64,000 bases of DNA from Candidatus Methylomicrobium oryzae (GTDB taxonomy: Bacteria > Pseudomonadota > Gammaproteobacteria > Methylococcales > Methylomonadaceae), in the NCBI RefSeq assembly GCF_016745425.1, contig NZ_JAERVK010000019.1:1-64000 (forward strand), given 5' to 3'. Below are positions 1-8,903 of this stretch, piece by piece. Both the position numbers and the translations under genes were made by a program. Under the pieces are notes generated by a model. It was given only the letters and a program-made list of their open reading frames with translations, was not told the DNA's origin and searched no databases. Position 1 is the stretch's first letter; each line of letters begins with the position of its first letter.

Positions 1-9
1 CCGTCCTCT

Positions 10-31
10 CCCCGAGGCCGGGGGTTTTTTT
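10..31 (+). terminator. Intrinsic terminator of a gene before the window
   Basis: A CCCCG/CGGGG stem with an AGGC loop is followed, after one G, by seven T. It would end a plus-strand gene lying to the left of the window and faces the end of the minus-strand SDR gene. Confidence 0.6.
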
Positions 32-42
32 ATGGCCGAGGT

Positions 43-954
43 TCAGGCCGCTCGCGTTTCGCCGCCTAGCAGCGTTATGATTTCGCCATTGATATAGCTG
101 GAGTCGCTGTTCGAGGCGAAAAACACAAACGCCGGTGCAATTTCTTCCGGTTGCGCGGGCCGCTTCATGGGGGTATTGCTTCCATGCTGGGCGACTTTTT
201 CGGCCGGTTTATCGACAACATTCAAAGGCGTCCAGACCGGACCCGGTGCAACGCAATTGACGCGGATGCCCTTTTCGATCAGATTGAGCGCAAGCGATTT
301 TGTGAAGGCATGAATGGCGCCTTTTGTGGTAGCGTAATCGATCAAATGCTTGTTCCCTTCCAAACCGGTAATAGAACCGCAGTTAACGATCGCATCGCCG
401 TCTTTCAAATGCTTGACCGCGGCCTTTGCCATACGAAAGTAGCCGTAGATATTGGTTTTAAACGTTTTATCGAATTGCTCATCCGAAATCTCTTCAATGG
501 ACTCCTGGTTTTGCTGGTAAGCCGCGTTATTGACCAGGATGTTCAGCTCACCGAATTCCTGAACGACTCTCTCCACTGCGTTTTGGCAAAATTCCGGACT
601 GGTTACATCGCCGGCAATCAGCACACAACGGCGGCCTTCTTTTTCGACTTGCCGTTGCGTCTCTTCGGCATCTCTTTGCTCTTCGGGGAGATAAGTAATC
701 GCGGAATCAGCGCCTTCGCGCGCAAAAAGAACTGCTACCGCACGGCCGATTCCCGAATCGCCTCCCGTGATTAATGCGACCTTATCTTTTAATTTATCTG
801 CGCCCTTGTAAGTGGGGGCAAGATATTCAGGTCGCGGAGTCATTTCAGCTTCAATTCCGGGGCGTTCCTGATGCTGAGCGGGCAACGGGCTTTTCGGATA
901 TTTTTCGCTCGGCGTTTGTTCTCCGGGCGAGTAAGATTTAGCTTCTTTGGCCAT
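43..954 (-). CDS. SDR family oxidoreductase (YghA/GSP39-like)
   Basis: This 303-residue protein is a classical short-chain dehydrogenase of the long YghA / general stress protein 39 type, NAD(P)-dependent and acting on an unknown carbonyl or alcohol. About 55 polar residues precede the Rossmann fold, as is usual for this subgroup. The cofactor motif TGGDSGIG is at 63-70, NNAA at 142-145, and the catalytic Ser194, Tyr207 and Lys211 (YATTK) are all present. The start is fixed by a strong AGGAGG site six bases before the ATG. It stands alone on its strand. Members of this subgroup are often stress-induced, but nothing in the sequence here shows regulation. Confidence 0.9.
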   Translation of the reverse strand: MAKEAKSYSPGEQTPSEKYPKSPLPAQHQERPGIEAEMTPRPEYLAPTYKGADKLKDKVALITGGDSGIGRAVAVLFAREGADSAITYLPEEQRDAEETQRQVEKEGRRCVLIAGDVTSPEFCQNAVERVVQEFGELNILVNNAAYQQNQESIEEISDEQFDKTFKTNIYGYFRMAKAAVKHLKDGDAIVNCGSITGLEGNKHLIDYATTKGAIHAFTKSLALNLIEKGIRVNCVAPGPVWTPLNVVDKPAEKVAQHGSNTPMKRPAQPEEIAPAFVFFASNSDSSYINGEIITLLGGETRAA

Positions 955-1274
955 AAGCTTCCTCCTGTCATTACACTATACACTTGATTTTTCTATCAGG
1001 CCTAACTCCGGCACTGGAATACGATTTTCAGTCCCTTATCGTTGGGATTATATTTCGGATTCGATTGTTCAATCGGTCGAGGGGATGGGCGAATAATCGG
1101 TGGAAAATACAGTTGGGAGAAGCGAACCTCGCGGCTCCTATTCGAAAATGCGAAGCATGAAATCTTGATGATTGGCGCGGACGGGCTTCCAGAGCGGAGT
1201 CCTTATTTCTTGGTGGTTGGATAGATTTGAAGCAAATGGCTGAGAAATTTGGATAAGTGTGTGGCAGCTTTCAG
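955..1274. other. Gene-free stretch
   Basis: This is the upstream region of the SDR gene. The part next to 954 carries its ribosome site and presumably its promoter. Short open frames here lack ribosome sites and I could not support any of them. Confidence 0.5.
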
Positions 1275-1469
1275 TCAGCCGTGCAAGCCAAACCAGTCTA
1301 CAGAGTGAAATGAAAGAGAATTCGCGGACTTTGCATGTTGGGCCTGAAAAAAATCTTCGATGATGTATTCCAGGCCATAAAAACTGATGCCATTGAATTC
1401 CTGGCAAAGCGATTCGAGCGGAGAGCTCGGGTTATGGACCGGTGCATTCTGCATATCAAATTCATCCAT
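1275..1469 (-). CDS. Small hypothetical protein (64 aa)
   Basis: A 64-residue frame beginning MDEFDMQNAP and ending WFGLHG. I do not recognise the family. It is acidic and aromatic-rich in its centre, with no signal peptide or membrane segment. The argument for a real gene is a textbook AGGAGG site five bases before its ATG. A second open frame overlaps it on the same strand (1298-1507) but has no ribosome site. Confidence 0.45.
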   Translation of the reverse strand: MDEFDMQNAPVHNPSSPLESLCQEFNGISFYGLEYIIEDFFQAQHAKSANSLSFHSVDWFGLHG

Positions 1470-1660
1470 TTTGGCCTCCTGTGCATTTGGTCATAAGCGT
1501 CCTGCAAGCGCAGGGATACATACCCGATTAACCTGCATGAGACAAATAATTCGGAGAACGGCTTCTCTTCAATAAAATATAGTCAACAGATGCTGAATGC
1601 AGAGTGAACGAAATAAATAATCCTTTAGATGGGCCTTTCTATAACAAGGCGAAGCGAAGG

Positions 1661-1993
1661 CTAACGCCAGTGGATCGCCAGCCAGATGGTTTCCAGAACA
1701 GGATCCGTCCATTCGACGCGGTGGCGGCGATGCGCAGGTATGAGTAAATAATCGCCGCGCTTCAGATGCACGGGGTTAGCCTCATCTTGATAACTCAACG
1801 TCGCCCGCCCCTGGAGTAGGAGTACCCATTCATCCCAGCTTTGGTCATACCATTGATTCTCCGGGGTCGCATGACCTTTGGAAACGATCCGTTCGATTTC
1901 GATTCCGCCTTGTTTCAGAAGGGTTTCGAACAGTTCGTCCGGTAAGTGCTTCGGAACATTTGAGAAAAGATTGCCAAGCGTTGTCGAATGCAT
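1661..1993 (-). CDS. Cupin domain protein
   Basis: A 110-residue single-domain cupin. The first cupin motif region is at about 47-68 (NQWYDQSWDEWVLLLQG) and the second near 85-95 with PAHRRHRVEW, so the usual metal-binding His/Glu set is only partly recognisable. Small cupins of this kind (COG1917-like) are often metal-dependent enzymes or sensors of unknown substrate. It is divergent from the archease gene, about 90 bases away. No strong ribosome site precedes the ATG. Confidence 0.7.
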   Translation of the reverse strand: MHSTTLGNLFSNVPKHLPDELFETLLKQGGIEIERIVSKGHATPENQWYDQSWDEWVLLLQGRATLSYQDEANPVHLKRGDYLLIPAHRRHRVEWTDPVLETIWLAIHWR

Positions 1994-2084
1994 GTGTTAT
2001 CTAATCGATTCGAAAACTGGGATTATAGTGGAAGGCCGAATTTTGAACATGAACCATTTATTCTGCGAGCCGCCGGGAAAGAAT

Positions 2085-2522
2085 ATGCCGAAAGCACAGT
2101 CACAGCTTCCGCATTGGGAACACTTCGATCATGACGCCGATATGGGAATCCGGGACATTGCGCCGACGCTTGCCGGAAGCTTTGAACAGGCCGCCCTGGC
2201 TTTGACCGCGGTCATCACCAATCCGAATACCGTCGGGAATACTCGGGCGCTTTCAATAAAATGCCAAGCACCGGATAATGAATTGTTATTCTTGGATTGG
2301 ATCAACGAGTTGATCTACCAGATGTCGACGCAGCATTTGATTTTCGGTTGCTACAAAGTAAAAATTGAACAAGGCAAGCTGACCGCTACGGCCAGCGGGG
2401 AAACCGTGGACCGGGAAAGGCATCAGCCTGCCGTAGAGATCAAAGGCGCCACCTTTACCGAATTGCGGGTTTACCGGAACGAAGAGGCCATGTGGATCGC
2501 GCAATGCATTGTCGATGTCTAG
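2085..2522 (+). CDS. Archease
   Basis: Archease is the small protein factor that helps the RNA ligase RtcB through its guanylylation cycle. From the ATG at 2085 the protein is 145 residues, the normal family length, with the typical opening HFDHDADMGI and ending in CIVDV. The open frame extends further upstream and an alternative ATG lies at 2049, but that adds 12 residues not expected in the family. Only ten bases separate its stop from the rtcB start, so the two are almost certainly one transcript. Metal-binding acidic residues (Asp in DHDADMG and the final Asp) are present. Confidence 0.88.
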   Translation: MPKAQSQLPHWEHFDHDADMGIRDIAPTLAGSFEQAALALTAVITNPNTVGNTRALSIKCQAPDNELLFLDWINELIYQMSTQHLIFGCYKVKIEQGKLTATASGETVDRERHQPAVEIKGATFTELRVYRNEEAMWIAQCIVDV

Positions 2523-2532
2523 GAGAAACGCG

Positions 2533-3963
2533 ATGAATATCGGTCAGTTGATTCGACGCGGCGAAACCTGCTGGGAAATTCCGCCCACGAGCGCCATGCG
2601 GGTGCCGGCTGTCATCTATGCGGATGAAGAGCTGATTCGCGCGATGGACCAGAAGGTCTACGAACAAATTACCAATGTCGCGACTTTGCCTGGCATCGTG
2701 GAGGCGGCGTATGCGATGCCCGATGCGCATTGGGGCTACGGTTTTCCGATCGGCGGTGTGGCCGCGTTCGATCCTGATCAGGGCGGCGTGGTTTCGGCCG
2801 GCGGCGTCGGTTTCGATATTTCCTGCGGTGTGCGGACTTTATATACCGGCTTGACGATGGATATGCTTAGATCAGGCCTGCATCGGTTGGCGGATGAACT
2901 GTATCGGGCGATTCCGGCCGGGGTCGGCAGCCGCGGAAAAATACATTTGAATCCGCATGAAATGACCGCGATGCTGAGCGGAGGCGCACGCTGGGCGGTC
3001 GATCGGGGATTCGGGGAAGCAGCGGATCTGGAACGCATCGAAGAAGGTGGCTGCATGGCAGGCGCCGATCCGGCCCAGGTTTCAGCGAAAGCCCGGGAGC
3101 GGCAGCGGCAGGAAATGGGCACGTTGGGATCGGGTAACCATTATCTGGAAGTGCAGCGCGTCGTTGAAATCTATCACAGGCCGATTGCAGAGGAATTCGG
3201 TTTACGGACCGACGGCATCGTGATTACGATTCATTGCGGCTCCCGGGGGCTGGGCCACCAGATCGGCACCGAATTTTTGAAAGAAATGGCGATGGCGGCT
3301 GCCCAATACAAAATCGCCTTACCCGACCGCGAACTCGCCTGCGCGCCGATCCGTTCGCCGCTGGGCCAGCGCTATCTCGGTGCGATGCGCGCCGCGATCA
3401 ATTGCGCACTGGCCAACCGCCAGATACTGACGCATCTGACCCGGAAGGCGGTGGATACGTTGTTTCCCGGCGTCCGCTTGAGATTGCTGTATGATGTTTC
3501 GCACAACACCTGTAAAGTGGAAAAATACACGGTAAACGGCCGCAAAAAGGAGTTGTATATTCACCGCAAGGGCGCAACTCGCGCTTACGGGCCGGGCCAT
3601 CCGGATTTACCCGAGGCATTTCGCGGAGTCGGTCAGCCGGTGCTGATCGGCGGTTCGATGGGTACCAGTTCCTATGTGCTGTGCGGAACCGAAAAAGGCG
3701 CAAGCCAGGCTTTCAGTTCCGCTTGTCACGGTGCCGGTCGGGCAATGAGTCGGCATCAGGCTACCAAACAGTGGCGCGGCCGCGAACTGGTGGACGAACT
3801 GGCACGACAGGGCATCATCATTCGCAGCCCTTCGTTGCGAGGAATCGCCGAAGAGGCTCCGCTGGCGTATAAAGACGCCGGAGCGGTCGTCGACGCGGCA
3901 GACAAGGCCGGGCTGGCGCATAAAATTGCCAGACTGGAACCGGTCATCTGCATCAAAGGCTAA
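2533..3963 (+). CDS. rtcB: RNA-splicing ligase RtcB
   Basis: RtcB joins RNA 3'-phosphate or 2',3'-cyclic phosphate ends to 5'-OH ends using GTP and manganese. From the ATG at 2533, chosen because AGGAGA lies seven bases before it, the protein has 476 residues, the length of the longer archaeal/eukaryal-like RtcB group that works with archease. The metal and catalytic motifs are all visible: FDISCGVR (Cys ligand), GSGNHYLE, HCGSRGLGH, YDVSHNTCK and HRKGATRA, the last carrying the histidine that takes GMP. It follows archease directly. No RtcA cyclase or RtcR regulator is next to it, so this is an archease-type RNA repair unit. Confidence 0.93.
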   Translation: MNIGQLIRRGETCWEIPPTSAMRVPAVIYADEELIRAMDQKVYEQITNVATLPGIVEAAYAMPDAHWGYGFPIGGVAAFDPDQGGVVSAGGVGFDISCGVRTLYTGLTMDMLRSGLHRLADELYRAIPAGVGSRGKIHLNPHEMTAMLSGGARWAVDRGFGEAADLERIEEGGCMAGADPAQVSAKARERQRQEMGTLGSGNHYLEVQRVVEIYHRPIAEEFGLRTDGIVITIHCGSRGLGHQIGTEFLKEMAMAAAQYKIALPDRELACAPIRSPLGQRYLGAMRAAINCALANRQILTHLTRKAVDTLFPGVRLRLLYDVSHNTCKVEKYTVNGRKKELYIHRKGATRAYGPGHPDLPEAFRGVGQPVLIGGSMGTSSYVLCGTEKGASQAFSSACHGAGRAMSRHQATKQWRGRELVDELARQGIIIRSPSLRGIAEEAPLAYKDAGAVVDAADKAGLAHKIARLEPVICIKG

Positions 3964-3975
3964 GTTACCGTTCCT

Positions 3976-4341
3976 ATGCTAAATCGGATATTTGCCGACC
4001 TGACCGTAGTGATTCACTTCGCCTTTATCCTGTTCGTGATATTCGGCGGGCTGTTGGTATTAAAATACCCCAGGATGATCTGGGTGCACCTCCCTGCCGC
4101 GATATGGGGCGCGATGATCGAATTTGCGGGGTGGCTATGTCCCCTGACCCTGCTCGAAAACCGGCTGCGCTCGACGAGCGGCGATCATTACGCGGGCGGA
4201 TTCATCGAGCATTACATCGTACCGATCATTTATCCTTCAATGTTGACCCGAGACATACAGATCGTATTGGGATTTTGCGTGATCTTACTGAACCTGGCCG
4301 TTTACGGAACGGTGTATGCGAGATGCCGCAAAATCAGCTAG
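3976..4341 (+). CDS. DUF2784 family membrane protein
   Basis: A 121-residue protein with three to four hydrophobic helices (about 8-30, 38-58, 95-118) and the family pattern LTVVIHFAFILFVIFGG near the start plus CPLTLLENRLR in the middle. DUF2784 proteins are small inner-membrane proteins of unknown role. It begins 12 bases after rtcB and may be co-transcribed, but no functional link to RNA repair is known to me. Confidence 0.85.
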   Translation: MLNRIFADLTVVIHFAFILFVIFGGLLVLKYPRMIWVHLPAAIWGAMIEFAGWLCPLTLLENRLRSTSGDHYAGGFIEHYIVPIIYPSMLTRDIQIVLGFCVILLNLAVYGTVYARCRKIS

Positions 4342-4662
4342 TGCATCAGTTAAGAAACGGCGCATAGATCATTTGACGGAATATTCGGGGCGTTTTTGGA
4401 TGATCGGTGACTTTGCCGTACATTGTTTTGAACGTCGGACGGTTATTAGCGGGCATCCCACCATCGCCGACCCATTCGATGCCGGCAGCGGCAGTCAGGC
4501 TTCCAATTCTTTCCATAGCGTGAATTCCGCGCAAACGGAGAGTGCTGTTTCGTTACGTTCAATAGCGACTCTTTGTTTCTCACTGGCCTGTAATTAGGGC
4601 TTTTCAATCATAGACGGATAAAATGCCGAAAGGGTAACGGCTCCACTTTATCGGGTTTGACC
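4342..4662. other. Gene-free stretch
   Basis: I see no supported gene. A minus-strand frame (4346-4534, 62 codons) is open but has no ribosome site and no family I recognise; it could be a decayed gene. The right end must hold the promoter of the acyltransferase at 4663. Confidence 0.4.
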
Positions 4663-5793
4663 ATGCAAGTAAAACAGATAGAAAGCATCGGCGATGTCGC
4701 CGACGCGAACTGGAATGCGCTGGCCGGGAGCGATTATCCGTTTATCCGTCATGAATTTCTGGCGGCGCTGGAAGAGAGCGGCTCGGTTTCGGAGTCAACC
4801 GGCTGGGTGCCGCGGCATCTGCTGGTATACGATGACGCAGAGCTGATCGCGTTGCTGCCTTTGTATCTGAAAACCCATTCGTACGGAGAATATGTGTTCG
4901 ATCAGCAATGGGCGGCGGCTTACCGCCAGCATGGCCTGGCCTATTATCCGAAATGGCTGACCGCAATCCCGTTTACGCCGTGTCCGGGACCGCGCCTGTT
5001 AGTTAAAGAGGCGGTCAACCGGGCAAGCGTGATGCGGCTGATGCGTGAATTCATCCGGGAGCAGTCGATAGACGAGGGGATATCTTCATGGCATTGTCTG
5101 TTTCCTGTCGAACAAGAGGCCGGACAATGGCAATCGCAGGGATTATCGTTGCGTGAGGGTGTGCAGTATCATTGGTTCAACAGAGGCGCCCGGAGTTTCG
5201 GCGATTATCTGGAAACGTTCAATGCGGCCAAACGCAAGATGATCCGGCGCGAACGGCGAAAGGTCGGCGAAGCCGGGGTCGAGATGCGGCGCGTGCCGGG
5301 CGATCAGGTCACCGATGGGGAGTGGCAGGCGTTTTACCGGTTTTATGCCCTGACCTATTTGAAAAACGCTTCGAGGCCTTATTTAACGGCTGATTTTTTC
5401 AGGCGTTGCGCCGCCGCAATGGGAGGCCGAATGCTGCTGGTGCAGGGGCTCAAGCATGGAAAGACGGTCGCTGCAGCATTGAGCTTTATCGGCAGCGATA
5501 CCTTGTATGGCCGCTATTGGGGCTGTGCCGAAGCATTCGACTCCCTGCATTTTGAGGCCTGTTATTACCAGGGATTGGAGTATTGCATCGAACACGGTTT
5601 GCAACGCTTCGATTCCGGTGCGCAGGGCGAGCATAAAATCGCACGCGGCTTCGAGCCGGTCCCGACCTATTCGCTTCACTGGCTGAAGGACCCCGCTTTT
5701 GCCGAAGCGATCGAAAATTTTTTGACGCGTGAACGGCAGGCGGTAAAAATCTACCGGTTAAATGCGGCGGATTACCTGCCGTTTAAAAAATAA
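4663..5793 (+). CDS. COG3146/DUF482 GNAT-type acyltransferase
   Basis: A 376-residue protein of the COG3146 (DUF482, FemAB-like) acyltransferase family. Diagnostic blocks include [19 protein letters not shown] at about 70-90, [15 protein letters not shown] at about 188-202 and [18 protein letters not shown] near 320-338. Members are annotated as peptidoglycan-biosynthesis or N-acyltransferase proteins, but their substrate is unknown. I start at the ATG at 4663; a TTG two codons earlier is possible. The gene stands alone before the rubredoxin gene. Confidence 0.85.
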   Translation: MQVKQIESIGDVADANWNALAGSDYPFIRHEFLAALEESGSVSESTGWVPRHLLVYDDAELIALLPLYLKTHSYGEYVFDQQWAAAYRQHGLAYYPKWLTAIPFTPCPGPRLLVKEAVNRASVMRLMREFIREQSIDEGISSWHCLFPVEQEAGQWQSQGLSLREGVQYHWFNRGARSFGDYLETFNAAKRKMIRRERRKVGEAGVEMRRVPGDQVTDGEWQAFYRFYALTYLKNASRPYLTADFFRRCAAAMGGRMLLVQGLKHGKTVAAALSFIGSDTLYGRYWGCAEAFDSLHFEACYYQGLEYCIEHGLQRFDSGAQGEHKIARGFEPVPTYSLHWLKDPAFAEAIENFLTRERQAVKIYRLNAADYLPFKK

Positions 5794-5850
5794 TCGGCGA
5801 TGGCGGTTTGAAAATGGCCGGAGAACTGATACAGTCAATCATTTGTCTGA

Positions 5851-5885
5851 TTCCGCACAAAACGCGGAACCGCATTTTTGTTTTA
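5851..5885 (+). terminator. Possible intrinsic terminator
   Basis: TTCCGC at 5851-5856 pairs with GCGGAA at 5864-5869 around a seven-base loop. T-rich sequence follows four bases later (ATTTTTGTTTT). It lies between the acyltransferase and the rubredoxin gene. Confidence 0.35.
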
Positions 5886-5915
5886 CCCAAGTTTTTCCAA
5901 AATAGAGGAATGATC

Positions 5916-6086
5916 ATGTCGGATTACAAAAGATACCAGTGCACGATTTGCGGGCATATTTACGACGAGAGTGAAGGCGATCCCGACAGCGGCGTGGCGC
6001 CGGGCACCCGTTTCGAAGACATTCCGGACGATTGGCGCTGCCCCGAGTGCGGCACCGTCAAAAGCGATTTCGAGTTGATCGGTTAG
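5916..6086 (+). CDS. Rubredoxin
   Basis: A 56-residue rubredoxin, a one-iron electron carrier. The four iron-binding cysteines are in CTICG (near 10-13) and CPECG (near 43-46), and the conserved [17 protein letters not shown] and [11 protein letters not shown] blocks are intact. The start is placed at 5916 because GAGGA sits six bases upstream; an ATG two codons earlier is less well spaced. The reductase gene follows after 19 bases, giving a classical rubredoxin plus NAD(P)H reductase pair. Confidence 0.95.
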   Translation: MSDYKRYQCTICGHIYDESEGDPDSGVAPGTRFEDIPDDWRCPECGTVKSDFELIG

Positions 6087-6105
6087 GATTGGTACGGGAT
6101 ATCGC

Positions 6106-7119
6106 ATGCAAGTCGTGATTATTGGCTCTGGCGTTGCCGGGGTGACTTTTGCGGAGAAATACCGTGCTCTGGACGCCGATGCGGAGATTACCCTGGTGAC
6201 CCGCGAGAATGACGGCTATTATTCCCGGCCCCTGCTTTCGCGCGGCTTCAGTAAGGATACGATCGAAGAAACGATCGTTCTGAAGCCGTTTTCGGCGCTT
6301 AGGGAAAACCGTATCGAGGTGATCAGCGGCGCCGATATCACCGCGATACATCGCGTCCCGCGCCGGGTCGATGTGGGTGGCGCGTGTCAGGAAAAATCGC
6401 TCAAATACGACAAGCTGATCATCGCGCAGGGCTCTTCCGCATTCGTTCCGCCCCCACTCAGGCCTTACCGCGAGCTGTTTTTTTGCCTGAACAGCTTGAC
6501 CGATTTAAAGACGCTGCGCAAGTTCCGCTACGGTATCGTGAGCCAAAACCGCCGGCCGGACTGGGCGATCATCGGCGGCGGCTTGATCGGTTGTGAGGTC
6601 GCCTCCGATCTGGCCGTTTCCGGCGACAGCGTAACGCTCTACCATGCGACGAGCCGGTTAATGGAACGCCAGCTGGTCGAAGAGGATTCGCTGTCGCTGC
6701 TCGAAAACCTGAATCACGCCGGCGTCGACGTGCTGTTGAACCAATCCGTCCATAGTCTTGCCGACGAGAACGACAAGGTGTGCGTGCTGACCGAAGCGGC
6801 GGCCGAATTCGATGCGGTGATCGTGGCGTGCGGCTTCAAGCCGCGCACCGGACTGGCCGAACAGGCGGGGTTGGCGGTCGGGCGCGGGATCAAAGTCGAC
6901 GATTGCCTCAGAACCGAAGACGAGCATATCTATGCGCTGGGCGATGTCGCGGAACTGCCGAACGGCAGGCTGTATGCCTACATCATGCCGATACGCCATC
7001 AGGCGAACTGGCTGGCGGCCCATCTGGCTGGTCAGGAACGCGGGAGCTGGACGCCGCCGGTTTTTACTACCAAAGCGAAGGTGCACGGTTTCGAAGCGGC
7101 GCATCCTTATCATCTCTAA
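6106..7119 (+). CDS. Rubredoxin reductase-like FAD oxidoreductase
   Basis: A 337-residue pyridine nucleotide-disulfide-type flavoprotein. The N-terminal FAD motif is VVIIGSGVAGVTFAE at 3-17, the NAD(P)H motif is WAIIGGGLIGCEVA near 156-169, and the second FAD block YALGDVAEL is near 282-290. It should pass electrons from NAD(P)H to the neighbouring rubredoxin. The protein is about 40 residues shorter at the C terminus than most rubredoxin reductases, ending shortly after VHGFEAAHPYHL; the reading frame itself looks clean. It sits 40 bases upstream of bluB, whose product needs reduced flavin, so a supply role is possible but unproven. Confidence 0.85.
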   Translation: MQVVIIGSGVAGVTFAEKYRALDADAEITLVTRENDGYYSRPLLSRGFSKDTIEETIVLKPFSALRENRIEVISGADITAIHRVPRRVDVGGACQEKSLKYDKLIIAQGSSAFVPPPLRPYRELFFCLNSLTDLKTLRKFRYGIVSQNRRPDWAIIGGGLIGCEVASDLAVSGDSVTLYHATSRLMERQLVEEDSLSLLENLNHAGVDVLLNQSVHSLADENDKVCVLTEAAAEFDAVIVACGFKPRTGLAEQAGLAVGRGIKVDDCLRTEDEHIYALGDVAELPNGRLYAYIMPIRHQANWLAAHLAGQERGSWTPPVFTTKAKVHGFEAAHPYHL

Positions 7120-7159
7120 GTTTTGCATCTCCGGCGAACGCTCGATTCTTACCGGTCCA

Positions 7160-7819
7160 ATGACTGAACACCGTTATTCCGAGACGGAGCGCGCCGCCGT
7201 CTACCGGGCGATCTACGAGCGCCGCGATATGCGCCATTTCCTGCCCGATCCAATTGCTTCCGATGTGCTCAGGCGTCTGCTCGAGGCCGCGCACCATGCG
7301 CCCAGCGTGGGCTTCATGCAGCCGTGGCGGTTCATTCGGATTACTTCGAACGCCTTACGCGGGCAAATCCATGCGCTGGTCGAACAGGAGCGGGTCCGGA
7401 CCGCCAAAGCATTGCACGAGCGCGAAGACGAATTCATGAAACTGAAAGTCGAAGGCATTCTCGACTGCGCAGTCGTACTGGTTGCGGCGCTTTCCGACCG
7501 GCGCGAGAAAGCCGTGTTCGGCCGGCGCACGATGCCGGATATGGACCTCGCTTCGCTGGCCTGTGCAATTCAGAATATCTGGCTGGCGGCCAGGGCGGAA
7601 GGCTTAGGCATGGGCTGGGTCTCGCTGTTCGAGCCTGAGGAACTCAAACGCCTGCTGGCGATGCCCGAAGGCAGCCAGCCGGCCGCGATCCTGTGCCTGG
7701 GCCATGTCGAACGGTTTTACGAAAAACCGATGCTGGAGCAGGAGCAGTGGGCGGAGCGGATGCCGCTCGACGATCTATTGTTCGAAGATCGCTGGAACAG
7801 CCGTGCCGACCCTGTTTGA
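7160..7819 (+). CDS. bluB: 5,6-dimethylbenzimidazole synthase
   Basis: BluB breaks down reduced FMN with oxygen to make 5,6-dimethylbenzimidazole, the lower base of cobalamin. The 219-residue protein has the nitroreductase fold with the BluB-specific pattern: [11 protein letters not shown] near 19-29, [13 protein letters not shown] near 50-62 and [15 protein letters not shown] near 151-165. The last codons overlap the GTG start of cobT by 17 bases, and the genes that follow complete the nucleotide loop. Presence of bluB implies aerobic synthesis of the lower ligand. Confidence 0.93.
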   Translation: MTEHRYSETERAAVYRAIYERRDMRHFLPDPIASDVLRRLLEAAHHAPSVGFMQPWRFIRITSNALRGQIHALVEQERVRTAKALHEREDEFMKLKVEGILDCAVVLVAALSDRREKAVFGRRTMPDMDLASLACAIQNIWLAARAEGLGMGWVSLFEPEELKRLLAMPEGSQPAAILCLGHVERFYEKPMLEQEQWAERMPLDDLLFEDRWNSRADPV

Positions 7820-8843
7820 TGTTCGGCCGCTGCCCCGGGCCCTGGAGCGGGCTTTGCAGGCCAGAATCGATCAAAAGACCAAACCGCTCGGTGCCCTGGG
7901 GCAATTGGAAACATTGGCGCTGCGGATCGGGCTGATACAGAACAGCCTGACGCCTTCGTTGGATAAGCCCTGCATTATCGTATTCGCGGGCGACCACGGC
8001 ATCGCTGCGGCCGGCGTCAGCGCTTATCCGCAAACGGTTACCGCGCAGATGGTCGCCAATTTTGCCGCGGGCGGCGCAGCGATCAATGTGTTTGCCAGGC
8101 AACATCAAGTTGATCTGCGGATTGTCGATGCCGGCGTGAATGCCGACCTTTCGGCGCTGCCCGGTTTGATTCATGCCGGTATCGGCAAGGGTACGGCCAA
8201 TTTTCTGGAACAGCCGGCGATGGCGCCCGAACAATGCGAAACGGCGCTCGGCAGGGGGGCCGAACTGGTGCGGCAGCAGTATGATCGGGGCTGCAACTGC
8301 ATCGGTTTCGGCGAAATGGGAATCGGCAATACGTCCTCCGCGGCGTTGATCATGCACTGTTTGACCGGCTTGCCGCTGGAACGCTGCATAGGCCGGGGGA
8401 CCGGTCTTGACGATGCGCAGCTGCATCATAAATTCGAGGTTTTAAAACGGGCGTTAACCCGCCATCCGGAATTGACCGGCGCAGCCGAAGTATTGGCCAC
8501 CTTCGGCGGCTTCGAGATCGCGATGATGACGGGCGCCTACCTGAAAGCCGCCGAACTGCACATGCTGATCGTCGTCGACGGCTTTATCGGGTGCAGTGCC
8601 CTGCTGGCGGCAGCGAAGATTTATCCTGCCGTGCTTGACTATTGCGTTTTCAGCCATATGTCAGAAGAACTGGGGCATCGGGCCTTGCTGGAACAGCTGA
8701 ATGCAGAGCCTTTACTGAATCTGGGCATGCGGCTGGGCGAGGGTTCCGGTATCGCGCTGGCCTATCCGCTGTTGCGGTCAGCGGTCGCCTTTTTGAACGA
8801 GATGGCCAGCTTCGATCAGGCCGGCGTCGACCAAAAACTGTGA
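7803..8843 (+). CDS. cobT: Nicotinate-nucleotide--DMB phosphoribosyltransferase
   Basis: CobT activates 5,6-dimethylbenzimidazole to alpha-ribazole phosphate using nicotinate mononucleotide. From the GTG at 7803 the protein has 346 residues, as expected. Family blocks include [17 protein letters not shown] near 59-75, [14 protein letters not shown] near 165-178 and a C-terminal [14 protein letters not shown]. The GTG start overlaps the end of bluB, a sign of coupled translation. Confidence 0.93.
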   Translation: MPTLFDVRPLPRALERALQARIDQKTKPLGALGQLETLALRIGLIQNSLTPSLDKPCIIVFAGDHGIAAAGVSAYPQTVTAQMVANFAAGGAAINVFARQHQVDLRIVDAGVNADLSALPGLIHAGIGKGTANFLEQPAMAPEQCETALGRGAELVRQQYDRGCNCIGFGEMGIGNTSSAALIMHCLTGLPLERCIGRGTGLDDAQLHHKFEVLKRALTRHPELTGAAEVLATFGGFEIAMMTGAYLKAAELHMLIVVDGFIGCSALLAAAKIYPAVLDYCVFSHMSEELGHRALLEQLNAEPLLNLGMRLGEGSGIALAYPLLRSAVAFLNEMASFDQAGVDQKL

Positions 8844-8903
8844 AGCTGTTGAAAATCCCTATCTTCACGATCACTTTTCGCCCTACGGAAAACTGAAGCG
8901 AGC

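Noticed and set aside
4346-4534. 62-codon minus-strand frame
   Set aside because: No ribosome site, no recognised family; kept only as a possible remnant in the gap description.
7060-7160. Frameshift at the end of the rubredoxin reductase gene
   Set aside because: The protein is short at the C terminus, but the other frames after the stop do not encode recognisable reductase sequence.
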